A stretch of DNA of 63,525 bases from Methylobacterium platani (lineage in GTDB: Bacteria > Pseudomonadota > Alphaproteobacteria > Rhizobiales > Beijerinckiaceae), in contig NZ_LWHQ01000011.1 of assembly GCF_001653715.1 (NCBI RefSeq), forward strand, positions 1-63,525. The letters run 5' to 3'. Position 1 is the first letter of the stretch. The number at the start of each line of letters is the position of its first letter. Below the pieces are notes generated by a model. It worked only from the letters and a program-made list of their open reading frames with translations. It did not search any database and was not told the origin of the DNA. Of the stretch, positions 1-7,368 are shown piece by piece. Both the position numbers and the translations under genes were made by a program.

Positions 1-279
1 CGGCCGGCCGATCATGTTGTCGATCCCCTCGAGGATGATCGAATGGATGCTCCGGCCGTGGTCGGCAGAGATCGCCAGCAGGGCGTCGTACCGGGCTTGG
101 TCGAGGTAGACGGTCTGCTTGTTCGCGACCTCGCGCTGACTGCGCGGCCGGCCGGGCTTGCGCTTCACGGGCTCGGCTGCAGCTTCCGGCTCGGCGGGCT
201 CCGGCGCGGCGGCGGCCTGGGCGACGTCCTCGGCGACCTGCTGGGCGAGCAGGTGGGCGACGTTGGGGCGCTTGCTCAT
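1..279 (-). CDS. Ribbon-helix-helix-like partition partner of ParA (partial)
   Basis: This frame starts with ATG at 279 and runs off the left edge, giving 93 visible residues. It overlaps the parA stop by four bases (ATGA), so the two genes should be translated together. The first 50 residues are Ala/Pro/Glu-rich with a basic patch ([12 protein letters not shown]). The rest, from about residue 51 ([10 protein letters not shown]...[10 protein letters not shown]), resembles the beta-strand and helices of small ribbon-helix-helix centromere-binding proteins that accompany short ParA ATPases. I infer a ParB-analogue that binds the centromere and controls the operon. The C-terminus is missing, so the family call rests on this short motif and on gene order. 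Confidence 0.65.
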   Translation of the reverse strand, partial: MSKRPNVAHLLAQQVAEDVAQAAAAPEPAEPEAAAEPVKRKPGRPRSQREVANKQTVYLDQARYDALLAISADHGRSIHSIILEGIDNMIGRP

Positions 280-926
280 GCCGTCACCTCGACGCCGAGG
301 CGCGTCAGGACCGCGTCGAGGAGCGCGGCGTATTCGGCGGCCGACGGCGATCCTGCCGCGACGGTCTCGCCGGCGGCGATGCTGTCCGCGACCGGCTGGC
401 GACTGCTGATGGGGGGAGAGACCGGCTCGGTCAGCGAGGCGAGGGTGGCGACGGCTTCGCGTCCAGCCACGGTGCGCCGGTCGACCCTCGAGGGCACGAC
501 CAAGATCTCGGGAGCGGCGCCGCCACGCGAGCGGCGGAAGTCCCGGACGAATTTCACGGTGTTGGCCGCGCCCCGCAGCTCAAGCGCCGTGGCGCCGGCC
601 GGGACGAGCACGATGTCGGAGACCGCGACGGTGGCGCCGTAGGCTGCGCCCATGGCGCCGGGGGCGTCGACCACGGTGTAATCGGCCGAGCCGTCCTTGA
701 CGACCTTCGCCCAGGCGCCGGCGTCAGAACGCCCTTCGATCAGGTGGGCGGCGACCGCGAACGGCAGCCGTCCGAGTTTCGCTGTTGCGGCGGCATTGGC
801 CTCCGGATCCGCGTCGAGGACCCGCACGCTATGCCCGCGGCGGGCGAGCTCCGCCGCGAGGTTCAAGGCGGTGGTGGTCTTGCCCACCCCGCCCTTGCTC
901 TGCACCAACCCGATGATCCGGCTCAT
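276..926 (-). CDS. parA: ParA-type partition ATPase
   Basis: A 216-residue P-loop ATPase of the ParA/MinD superfamily, which positions plasmid copies for segregation. The deviant Walker A motif (KGGVGKTT) is at residues 11-18, a Walker A' motif (VLDADPEAN) at about 36-44 and a Walker B-like stretch (TVVDAPG) at about 84-90. It lacks the N-terminal DNA-binding domain of P1/F-type ParA, so it is the short (type Ib) kind that pairs with a ribbon-helix-helix partner, which is what follows. A Shine-Dalgarno GGAGAGGG lies just ahead of the ATG. The gap of about 90 bases upstream may hold a promoter or centromere, but none is clear. Its presence with no integrase supports plasmid maintenance of the prophage. 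Confidence 0.93.
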   Translation of the reverse strand: MSRIIGLVQSKGGVGKTTTALNLAAELARRGHSVRVLDADPEANAAATAKLGRLPFAVAAHLIEGRSDAGAWAKVVKDGSADYTVVDAPGAMGAAYGATVAVSDIVLVPAGATALELRGAANTVKFVRDFRRSRGGAAPEILVVPSRVDRRTVAGREAVATLASLTEPVSPPISSRQPVADSIAAGETVAAGSPSAAEYAALLDAVLTRLGVEVTA

Positions 927-1018
927 GACCCTCTCCGTATAATTCCGGGAGGATCCTGGGATAAAACCCTTTCCAAGTCGTGGCTATGGCGGGACAGTCA
1001 TTCTGCAGTCGGATCCGA

Positions 1019-1567
1019 TCACCTCGGATCGTCGTACTCGTAGCCGTGATCGGTGATCGGCCGGACGAGGTCTGCGAGGCTGGAAAGGTCGGGCCGGACC
1101 AGTGTCAGGTAGACCACCAGGATGAACATGGCCGACCAGACGGCCCCGAGCTGGATCTTGTCGCGCGGCGGCACGTCCTTCCCGAACAGGTCCGGCACGG
1201 TGACCGCGATGGCAAGCGCGATGATCCCGAGCACAACCCAGAAGTCGAAGAACGGGTTGTTGACCAGGTGCGCCGGCTGCCCGGCGAGGCGCCAGAACAG
1301 GCCGAACGCGATATTGAGGTTGAGCGCGCTGCAGAACAGGAAGATCATCGTCGCGTAGAGGTATGGCCCGCTCGGCCAGCCCTCGGTGGTCATCGCCGTC
1401 CGGAACGGGCGCCAGTAGGCGAAGATCCCCCACCCGGACAGGATGAGGAAGATCGCCCTCAGCCCGTCGCCCCGCGGCCGGATCGGGATCGCCGGCACCA
1501 ACAACGAATACACGAGCACCACGGCCACCAGGGCCATCAGCGCCCGATACCGGAACACCCTCATCAC
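1019..1567 (-). CDS. Four-helix membrane protein of the lysis region
   Basis: A 182-residue protein with about four hydrophobic segments: near residues 8-28, 39-52, 72-92 and 108-126, with a further one near 144-160. It ends in an acidic tail. No family was recognised. Its ATG overlaps the stop of the gene before it (1564-1794) by four bases, so it is the last gene of the lysis set downstream of the endolysin. A membrane role in lysis or superinfection exclusion is possible; this is inference from position. Confidence 0.65.
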   Translation of the reverse strand: MMRVFRYRALMALVAVVLVYSLLVPAIPIRPRGDGLRAIFLILSGWGIFAYWRPFRTAMTTEGWPSGPYLYATMIFLFCSALNLNIAFGLFWRLAGQPAHLVNNPFFDFWVVLGIIALAIAVTVPDLFGKDVPPRDKIQLGAVWSAMFILVVYLTLVRPDLSSLADLVRPITDHGYEYDDPR

Positions 1568-1794
1568 TGGCGGCCCTTCCTGCTCCTGCCGGCGATCGCC
1601 AGCGTCTGCTCGAGGTGCTTCATCATCAGCGCGTCAGACCCGGACAGCCGCGCCGCCTGCACCTCGATGTCGTGAATTTGCGCCACGGTCTTGGCCCGCT
1701 CGGCGCGAAGCGCGGCGCTCACCGCAGCTTGTTCAGCAGCGCGGTCCTGCGACCGGCGCGAGATCAGGTTCCACATGGCCCGGAGCACTCCCAC
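1564..1794 (-). CDS. Small basic helical protein, lysis region
   Basis: A 76-residue protein with a long charged helix (AERAKTVAQIHDIEVQA) and a basic C-terminus (GRSRKGRQ). It lies between two membrane-protein genes, two bases after the preceding gene and overlapping the next by four. I do not recognise a family. A coiled-coil accessory to the lysis proteins is plausible, but nothing in the sequence proves it. Confidence 0.55.
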   Translation of the reverse strand: MGVLRAMWNLISRRSQDRAAEQAAVSAALRAERAKTVAQIHDIEVQAARLSGSDALMMKHLEQTLAIAGRSRKGRQ

Positions 1795-1796
1795 GG

Positions 1797-2210
1797 TTAG
1801 CGCCCCCGGGCTTCCAGCGCAGAGAGGGCACGCTCCAACAACCCCCTGTTGGTCGCGGCTGCTCCTTCGATCTCACGGATCGTTTCGCTGGCGTTCTCGA
1901 TCATGCGCTCGACGCGCATGTCCCTCTCGGTCTGGCTGGCGAGCGCGCTCCTCGCGTTCGCATCGATCGCCTGCACCGTCGCGGTCAGGAACGTCTGGCT
2001 CTGGGCGACGCCCGCGAGCGTGTCCTTGATGCTGGACAGGATGCGGTTGGTCTCGGCCGCGGTGAGCAGGGTCTCCCTGCTCTCCTTTAGTCGAGCCTCC
2101 GCATCGCTGTCGCGCCGCTTCTGCAGGTAGATGATTGCGATCAGGAACAGGACGAGCATCACGCCCACCAGTCCCTGATCCAGCAACTTGCCCATGGCGC
2201 TATCGAGCAT
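1797..2210 (-). CDS. Single-pass membrane protein with long coiled coil
   Basis: A 137-residue protein with one transmembrane segment near the N-terminus (LVGVMLVLFLIAIIYL, residues about 14-29). A charged, heptad-like helix follows almost to the end. The topology (short N-terminal anchor, long periplasmic or cytoplasmic coil) resembles spanin- or holin-accessory proteins of phage lysis cassettes. The family is not recognised. Neighbours are the holin-like protein upstream and two small unknown genes downstream. Confidence 0.6.
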   Translation of the reverse strand: MLDSAMGKLLDQGLVGVMLVLFLIAIIYLQKRRDSDAEARLKESRETLLTAAETNRILSSIKDTLAGVAQSQTFLTATVQAIDANARSALASQTERDMRVERMIENASETIREIEGAAATNRGLLERALSALEARGR

Positions 2211-2261
2211 CGACCTGCCCTCGCCCGAGCTCGAAGCGGCGCATGTCAGCGTCTCCCCGGC

Positions 2262-2951
2262 TTACCGGTTCGCCGCCGGCAGCCGCGCCACGACAGGCGC
2301 CAGGGTGTTGCCCTCGTTGGCGCCGTCCTCGAGACTGAGCTTCCGGAACACGATCTCGGCGAGACCGGCCTGCCCGCCGGCCGCCTCGAGCGCCTTTGCC
2401 GGCGCGGCGTCGACCGCTCGCTGCACCGCCTTGGCGATCACCGCCGAGCCCACGTTGATGGACAGCTTGCCCTCCTTCACGGCGCCCGGCACCGCGTTGA
2501 TGGCGTACTCGGTGACGGCGTTCGCCATCTGCTCGACCCGGGCCTGGGTGAGGAACAGCGCGGCCCAGGGGTAGACCTTGCGGATGGCCTGGATCGCGTA
2601 GGCGGCGACCGCCGGGATCACCGCGGTGATGACGATCTCCTGCAGCAGCGAGATCCAGGGCGCGGCGGAGAGCGTCACGCTGGTGGTGTCGGCGGCGAAC
2701 TCAGCGGCGAACGCCGGCCCGGCGACGATGCTGATCATGGCCGCGATGAGGGTGCTCAGAACCAGCACCCGAACCAAGACGGGGATGTAGACGGCGACGG
2801 CCAGCGCCAGGGCGCCGAGCAGCAGGAGCCCGAAGGCGAGGCCGTGGGCGAAACCACCGGCGGCGGGCATGCCTTCGATCCGGCCGCCGCCGGCCATGGC
2901 GGGGGAGTAGACGCAGGCGAGCGCCAGCGCCGCGAGGAAGATGCGGTGCAT
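2262..2951 (-). CDS. Holin-like membrane protein with signal sequence
   Basis: A 229-residue protein that starts with a signal-like segment ending AMA-G and has two hydrophobic stretches at about 38-60 and 63-82. A second region around residues 100-150 (WISLLQEIVITAVIPAVAAYAIQAIRKVYP) is like the core of LL-H-type phage holins, followed by a helical soluble tail. It lies just after the endolysin gene, the usual place for a holin. The holin call is inference from hydropathy and context. The N-terminal signal-like part may be a separate small membrane protein fused on. Confidence 0.55.
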   Translation of the reverse strand: MHRIFLAALALACVYSPAMAGGGRIEGMPAAGGFAHGLAFGLLLLGALALAVAVYIPVLVRVLVLSTLIAAMISIVAGPAFAAEFAADTTSVTLSAAPWISLLQEIVITAVIPAVAAYAIQAIRKVYPWAALFLTQARVEQMANAVTEYAINAVPGAVKEGKLSINVGSAVIAKAVQRAVDAAPAKALEAAGGQAGLAEIVFRKLSLEDGANEGNTLAPVVARLPAANR

Positions 2952-2963
2952 GATGGTGTCCTG

Positions 2964-3014
2964 TCATGGATGGTGCGGCCGCTATCGTGGATGGGCGCGC
3001 CGCTATCATGGATG
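2964..3014 (+). repeat. Three tandem copies of a 21-base repeat
   Basis: The core TC(A/G)TGGATG occurs at 2964-2972, 2985-2993 and 3006-3014, exactly 21 bases apart. The spacers carry GCGGCCGC and GGCGCGCC. It lies in the short gap between the endolysin stop and the start of the holin-like gene. The function is unknown. The period of seven codons could mean a decayed coding repeat. Confidence 0.7.
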
Positions 3015-3064
3015 CTCGGCTGGCCCGGCCGGCGCGGGTCTTCGCCCCGTCGAGGTCCGGGGTG

Positions 3065-3763
3065 TCAGGCTTCGCTGACGCCCGACTTGGCGCCGGCGAT
3101 GGTGGTGGGCAGCTTGGTCGCCGCCGGCAGCGGCACGTCGGCCGGCCAGCGGAAGGCGGTGAACTCGCCCCGCTTGAACCCGGCGATGCTGACCGCGTCG
3201 CCCTGGTTTCCGCCGAGCAGGTAGATGGTCGAGGCGTTGGCGCCGACGACGATCCCGACGTGACCCTGCCATGCCGATCCGGCGCGCTTCTTGGTGGCGA
3301 TGCAGCCCAGGGCCGGCTCCTTGAGCCCTACGCCCCAGCCCTCGTAGGACCGGGCCGCGAGGCTGCCGGAGGGCGCCCGGCCGGCGCGCTTCAGCATGGC
3401 GCCGACGAACGCCGCGCACCAGGCGGTGGCGTCGTCCTTCACCCCGCCGAAGCCTGCGTCGGCGAAGTAGCGGATCACCACCGGGTTGTTCGCCTTGCCG
3501 ACGCCCTCGTGGGTGCCGACCTCGTGCGCCGCCAGGACGAGCCACGCCGGCTGTTCGGGCTCGGCGCGGCGCTCGGTCAGGTCGACCGAGGCGAGTGCTT
3601 TCTGCGTCAGCGGCCCGGCGATGCCGTCCGGCACGAGGCCGGCCGACCGCTGGAACGCGGTCACCGCGGCGATGGTGCGGGCGCCGGCATCGCCGTCGGC
3701 GCCAGCCGGCCCGAGGTCATAGCCGCGCGCCAGGAGAGCGCGCTGGATCTCAGCGACGGTCAT
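3065..3763 (-). CDS. Endolysin: peptidoglycan-binding domain plus CHAP/amidase-like domain
   Basis: A 232-residue cell-wall hydrolase. Residues about 4-58 (IQRALLARGYDLGPAGADGD...AVTAFQRSAGL) form a PG_binding_1 domain. The C-terminal domain has the TIGR02594-like cysteine-hydrolase pattern AWCAAFVGAMLKRAG (Cys116) and WQGHVGIVVG (His168). It would cut peptidoglycan at the end of infection. I chose the ATG at 3763 because the upstream part of the open frame has no domain and shadow-like composition. It sits between the tail spike gene and the holin-like gene, as expected for a lysis module. Confidence 0.88.
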   Translation of the reverse strand: MTVAEIQRALLARGYDLGPAGADGDAGARTIAAVTAFQRSAGLVPDGIAGPLTQKALASVDLTERRAEPEQPAWLVLAAHEVGTHEGVGKANNPVVIRYFADAGFGGVKDDATAWCAAFVGAMLKRAGRAPSGSLAARSYEGWGVGLKEPALGCIATKKRAGSAWQGHVGIVVGANASTIYLLGGNQGDAVSIAGFKRGEFTAFRWPADVPLPAATKLPTTIAGAKSGVSEA

Positions 3764-3813
3764 CAGGATCTCCGGATTGTCAGGGGTGGTGCGTTGGCCC
3801 GGCGCGCCGGGCG

Positions 3814-5487
3814 TCAGGTCCGCAGCCAGCGCGTGCCGGCGGCGTCGTAGCGGAACCGGAGCGGGGTGGACGCCGTCAGGGTGACCGGGTCGCCCTGCTT
3901 CGTGGGGTTGGCCGGATCGGACGAGGTGCCGATGACCGTCGCGCCCCCCTGGGCCGCCACGTAGAGGCTCGTGATCGTGCCGATCGTGCCGATCTCGATG
4001 AGGTGCCCGTCGCCGGCGGCCACCGGCAGGATGCAACCCTGGTTCGCGATGGCGCTGGTCTGGGTGAACATCACCCATCCCGAACCCTCGGGAACGAAGT
4101 AGTTACCGCCGGAAGCGGCGACTTTCACCCCACCCGCATTGAGAAACGGCCCGGCAATCTTCGTCGGACCATCCACCGTCATGCCGGCGTGAGCGTAAGC
4201 CGGCTGATTGTAGACGTTCAATCCCTCGGTCGCGTTGAGCGGGTTATTGATATTGTGCAGCGTCGGCGCGGCGAGTACGGAGCATCTAACGAGATCAACG
4301 CCAGGGAAAAGTCCACCAATAACGTAGTTGCCGCGCTCGCAGTTGATGCTGTCCTTGAGGTTGGCTGTCTTTGCGGTTCCCGTGGCGCAGTTCACGATCA
4401 TATAGTTGCCGCCCTCTATGAGGACGTCGTGGCGGGTCGCGTCGGGTGTCGAGAAGAATTTGCTGTGCTCGATCGCGTTGAGCCCGCTCTGCAACCGGAC
4501 GTCCGCCTTGCCCTTGTTCGCCTCGAACCAGCAGTTACGAGCGGTCACACCGGGATAGTTGCGGATACGAGAGATGTCACCGCCCATGTTGGGTCCGACG
4601 AGGAGGCCACCACTATCCGCATCGAATGTCCTGCCATTGCCTTCGACGTCGCAGCCGTCGAGCATGAAGTTGACGCCGCCGTCAATGTCGAGGCCGTACT
4701 TCAGGTTGCCGCCGAACGCACCGATGATGTGGATGTGGTTCGGCATACCGCCGCCGGCCTTCGAAGCGAAGCCCCGTGCCATCAGGCCGGTACCGTTGTT
4801 GTCGCAGTTGAAGTCGAACAGCATGTTGGTGATGCCACCATACATCTGATAACCAACGCTGCCGCCAATGCAGTTAATCTGGCGGAGCACCGACTTGACA
4901 AGATCGTAGGTCACCAACACCGGCAAGTTCGGGTCCATGCCGTTGAGCGTCAGGCCCGAGATATTGATGTTCGCAGTGAAATTCGTGGCATTGGGGTCGC
5001 CGATGGTGAGCAATCCCAAGGACTGGTTGTCGCCGATGCGCCGGATCTGCGTCAGGTTCTTATCGTACCCGAAGATGGAGCCCATCTGCGAGTACGCCGC
5101 CGACACGGGGTAACGGAGCTGCCCGGAACGGTAGCGGCCGGGCGGGATGAAGATCGGCCGACCGGTCGTGACCATGTCGCTGAGCGCGCGCTGCAGCCCA
5201 TCCGTATCCGGGTCGATGTCGTTCCCCTTGCAGTTGTAGGGGAAGTTCTTGATGTTGATCATATCGCCGAAGTGGTCGACGAGCGGCCGACCAAGTGCAG
5301 GCAGGGAGTTAGCCTGCCCGTTGTCATCGAGCCCGGCGAGGATGATCCCGCCCGGCTTGTCGCCGGTCATCATCCGCGGGCGCCGGCTATCGGTGGCATA
5401 GCCCGGCTCGCCGGACAGGCCGACGTAGCTGGCGAACTGCGCCTCGTTGCCGCGCAGGACGCGCAGGGGCTGGCGGGGATCGGCCAT
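3814..5487 (-). CDS. Tail spike with right-handed beta-helix (pectate-lyase-like fold)
   Basis: A 557-residue protein. The N-terminal ~90 residues look like a tail-attachment segment. It then has KGNDIDPDTDGLQRALSDM and PIFIPPGRYRSG, the usual entry to a phage beta-helix spike, followed by many N/G-rich strands (GLTLNGMDPN, NIHIIGAFGGN-type turns). The C-terminus (about residues 430-557) is a separate small domain. Such spikes bind or degrade surface polysaccharide and decide host range. The AT-rich stretch within 4200-5050 is less GC-rich than its neighbours, suggesting the receptor-binding part was acquired by transfer. The start overlaps the stop of the previous gene by one base. Confidence 0.8.
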   Translation of the reverse strand: MADPRQPLRVLRGNEAQFASYVGLSGEPGYATDSRRPRMMTGDKPGGIILAGLDDNGQANSLPALGRPLVDHFGDMINIKNFPYNCKGNDIDPDTDGLQRALSDMVTTGRPIFIPPGRYRSGQLRYPVSAAYSQMGSIFGYDKNLTQIRRIGDNQSLGLLTIGDPNATNFTANINISGLTLNGMDPNLPVLVTYDLVKSVLRQINCIGGSVGYQMYGGITNMLFDFNCDNNGTGLMARGFASKAGGGMPNHIHIIGAFGGNLKYGLDIDGGVNFMLDGCDVEGNGRTFDADSGGLLVGPNMGGDISRIRNYPGVTARNCWFEANKGKADVRLQSGLNAIEHSKFFSTPDATRHDVLIEGGNYMIVNCATGTAKTANLKDSINCERGNYVIGGLFPGVDLVRCSVLAAPTLHNINNPLNATEGLNVYNQPAYAHAGMTVDGPTKIAGPFLNAGGVKVAASGGNYFVPEGSGWVMFTQTSAIANQGCILPVAAGDGHLIEIGTIGTITSLYVAAQGGATVIGTSSDPANPTKQGDPVTLTASTPLRFRYDAAGTRWLRT

Positions 5488-6254
5488 CAGAGGCTCCCGA
5501 AATCGAAATTCGTGGACCCATCGGGGGGCTGGCCCAGGGTGCCCATGTCGTAGGAGAGCGCGCCGACGAGGCGCGCGAGGCTCTCGGCCTGGGCCGCGGC
5601 AGAGGCGGCGGCGGCAGCCTGCTGCGCGGCGAGGATCGCTTGCGTGGAGGCCGTCGAGGCGCCGGAGAGGGCCGTCCCCGCGTGACCGGCCGCTTGGCTG
5701 GCCGCGGTCTGGGCTGTGCCGGCCGATCCGCCTGCGGCCCCGGCGGCGAGGCGCGCATCATCACGCGCGGCCTGCGCCTCGACGGTGCTCTCCGCGGGCG
5801 AGCCGCGGATGGCCTGGCCCGGAGACCAGTCGCTCTCAGCCCCGGTATTCGCGACCTTGGTGTAGAGCGTCCAGGGGTCGCCGAGGCTCAGAAAGATGAA
5901 CCCGACGCCCTGGTCATTGTATTTCGCCCGGTCGCCCGGCGGCCCGGCCATGTCCCACTTGATCGGGCCGGCCTCGAACTGCGCCAGAAACTGGCTGAGC
6001 CGCAGGTTGGTGGTGGTCGACTGGTTCCAGTACGGGCCGGTCAGGGAGATGTCCCAGTCCGACGCTCCGGTGATGTCCGGGCCCGGCCAGGGCTGCTTGA
6101 GCTGCAGCTGGCTGGGCGAGATCGCCCGGGAGATCAGCGCGGTGATGCCGCGCAGGACGAGCTGGTCGCCCTCGGCCGCCACGAACGACGTCAGCGTCCC
6201 GGACACGACGAGAGACCCCGTCGTCACGGAGACGAGGCCGGCGGAGGTAGCCAT
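5487..6254 (-). CDS. Tail fibre/tail-tip accessory protein
   Basis: A 255-residue protein. Residues 1-130 are beta-rich with TGPYWNQSTTTNLRLSQFL and FIFLSLGDPWTLYTKV, as in phage fibre-attachment domains. Residues about 150-225 are an Ala/Ser/Gln-rich collagen- or coiled-coil-like stalk. It stands between the tip protein genes and the spike, with its stop touching the spike start. It most likely links the spike to the tail tip; the exact role is inference. Confidence 0.7.
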   Translation of the reverse strand: MATSAGLVSVTTGSLVVSGTLTSFVAAEGDQLVLRGITALISRAISPSQLQLKQPWPGPDITGASDWDISLTGPYWNQSTTTNLRLSQFLAQFEAGPIKWDMAGPPGDRAKYNDQGVGFIFLSLGDPWTLYTKVANTGAESDWSPGQAIRGSPAESTVEAQAARDDARLAAGAAGGSAGTAQTAASQAAGHAGTALSGASTASTQAILAAQQAAAAASAAAQAESLARLVGALSYDMGTLGQPPDGSTNFDFGSL

Positions 6255-6322
6255 GTGGTGGATGCTCCCGGAGCGTCAGGCTCGACGGTGGTGGCGGGCG
6301 GGCGTCGAGCCCGCCGCGCGGC

Positions 6323-6514
6323 TCAGGCCGGCTGCTTCTCGTAGCCGACGGTGACGTTGGCGATGGTGAGGGCGAGGTTGGTGCAGCCGGCGCCGGGGAT
6401 CATGCCGGCGGTGAGGACCGGGATGGCGGTCTCGCTGACCTTGATGGCGACGACCTGGTTCTGGGCGTTCTGCACCAGGGTGACGGCGGTGGGTTGGGCG
6501 GTATCGGCGGCCAT
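6323..6514 (-). CDS. Small tail-associated protein
   Basis: A 63-residue protein (MAADTAQPTAVTLVQ...NVTVGYEKQPA), beta-rich, with no domain I recognise. ATG at 6514 has a GGAG-type ribosome site just upstream (GGAGCCATCC). The longer open frame upstream overlaps the neighbouring gene and is rejected. It lies among tail-tip genes and may be a small structural protein. Confidence 0.6.
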   Translation of the reverse strand: MAADTAQPTAVTLVQNAQNQVVAIKVSETAIPVLTAGMIPGAGCTNLALTIANVTVGYEKQPA

Positions 6515-6537
6515 GGATGGCTCCTGGGTGATGGGGC

Positions 6538-7368
6538 TCACGGCCCCGGGGGGAGGACGAATTCGAGGCCGGCCGCCTGCAGCGCGGCGACGACCTCGCT
6601 CTCGGTGGTGGCGCGGGCGACAGCCTGGGTGACGCGGACCCGCTCCCGCTCGCGATCGACCGTCTTGGTGCTCTCGGCGACGATCGCCGCGGCCAGCACG
6701 GCGGGATCCTGACCGCGCTCGGCGGCCTCCTCGGCGATCCACTCGCTCTCGCCGCCGGCGAGTACCTTCTCGGCCTCGGCCGCCTTGAGCAGGTCCGCCG
6801 CCTGCAGCCCGGCGGGCCGGGAGATCAGAGCCAGGGCGGCATAGTGGAAGGTGGCGATTTCCTTCGCCCGCGCCCGCACCGTCTCGAGGTCGGGCCCGAT
6901 CACCACCGCACCGGCCGGCGCCTCCGGGGCGGGCCCCTCCGTGACCGGCACCGTCAGCGTCTCGGTGACCGGGCGCCGCGGCCATGCCTCCATAGTCACC
7001 CGGTACGTGCCCGGCACCCGGAGCACGAGGTCGACCGCGCCGCCGGCTCGCGCCGTCCCGGTGACCGGGCCCGCCACGGTGATGAGGGTGTCAGGCGGCA
7101 GGACCACACGCGCCGGGGCGCCGGGGACGGGCTCGCGGGTGTCGAACGCCACGACGAGGGCGCGCCGCAGCCGCAGACGCCGGGCCGGTCCGGTCGGATC
7201 CTCGACGTGGTGCGTATCCTCGGCGGCCTCGCCCGCCAGGATGCCGCCGTGCTCGGCATCCTCGGCCACGATGTACCGCATCTCCATCCGGCCTCGCTCG
7301 GTGATCCGGCCGGCTTCGTCGTGCCGCACGAAGGGCACGGGCTCCGAGATATACGGCCCCATGCTCAC
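6538..7368 (-). CDS. Minor tail protein of unknown function
   Basis: A 276-residue protein. The middle (about 80-135: LPPDTLITVAGPVTGTARAGGAVDLVLRVPG-type strands) is beta-rich and Ig-like. The C-terminal half is helical and acidic. Its ATG overlaps the stop of the tip protein by four bases, so it is co-translated with it. No family recognised; the assignment as a tail protein is by position. Confidence 0.65.
   Translation of the reverse strand: MSMGPYISEPVPFVRHDEAGRITERGRMEMRYIVAEDAEHGGILAGEAAEDTHHVEDPTGPARRLRLRRALVVAFDTREPVPGAPARVVLPPDTLITVAGPVTGTARAGGAVDLVLRVPGTYRVTMEAWPRRPVTETLTVPVTEGPAPEAPAGAVVIGPDLETVRARAKEIATFHYAALALISRPAGLQAADLLKAAEAEKVLAGGESEWIAEEAAERGQDPAVLAAAIVAESTKTVDRERERVRVTQAVARATTESEVVAALQAAGLEFVLPPGP

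Noticed and set aside
3595..5553. Long plus-strand frames opposite the tail genes (also 10656-12248 and 23355-25697)
   Set aside because: They lie antisense to clear structural genes and have the Arg/Gly/His-rich make-up of shadows in GC-rich DNA.
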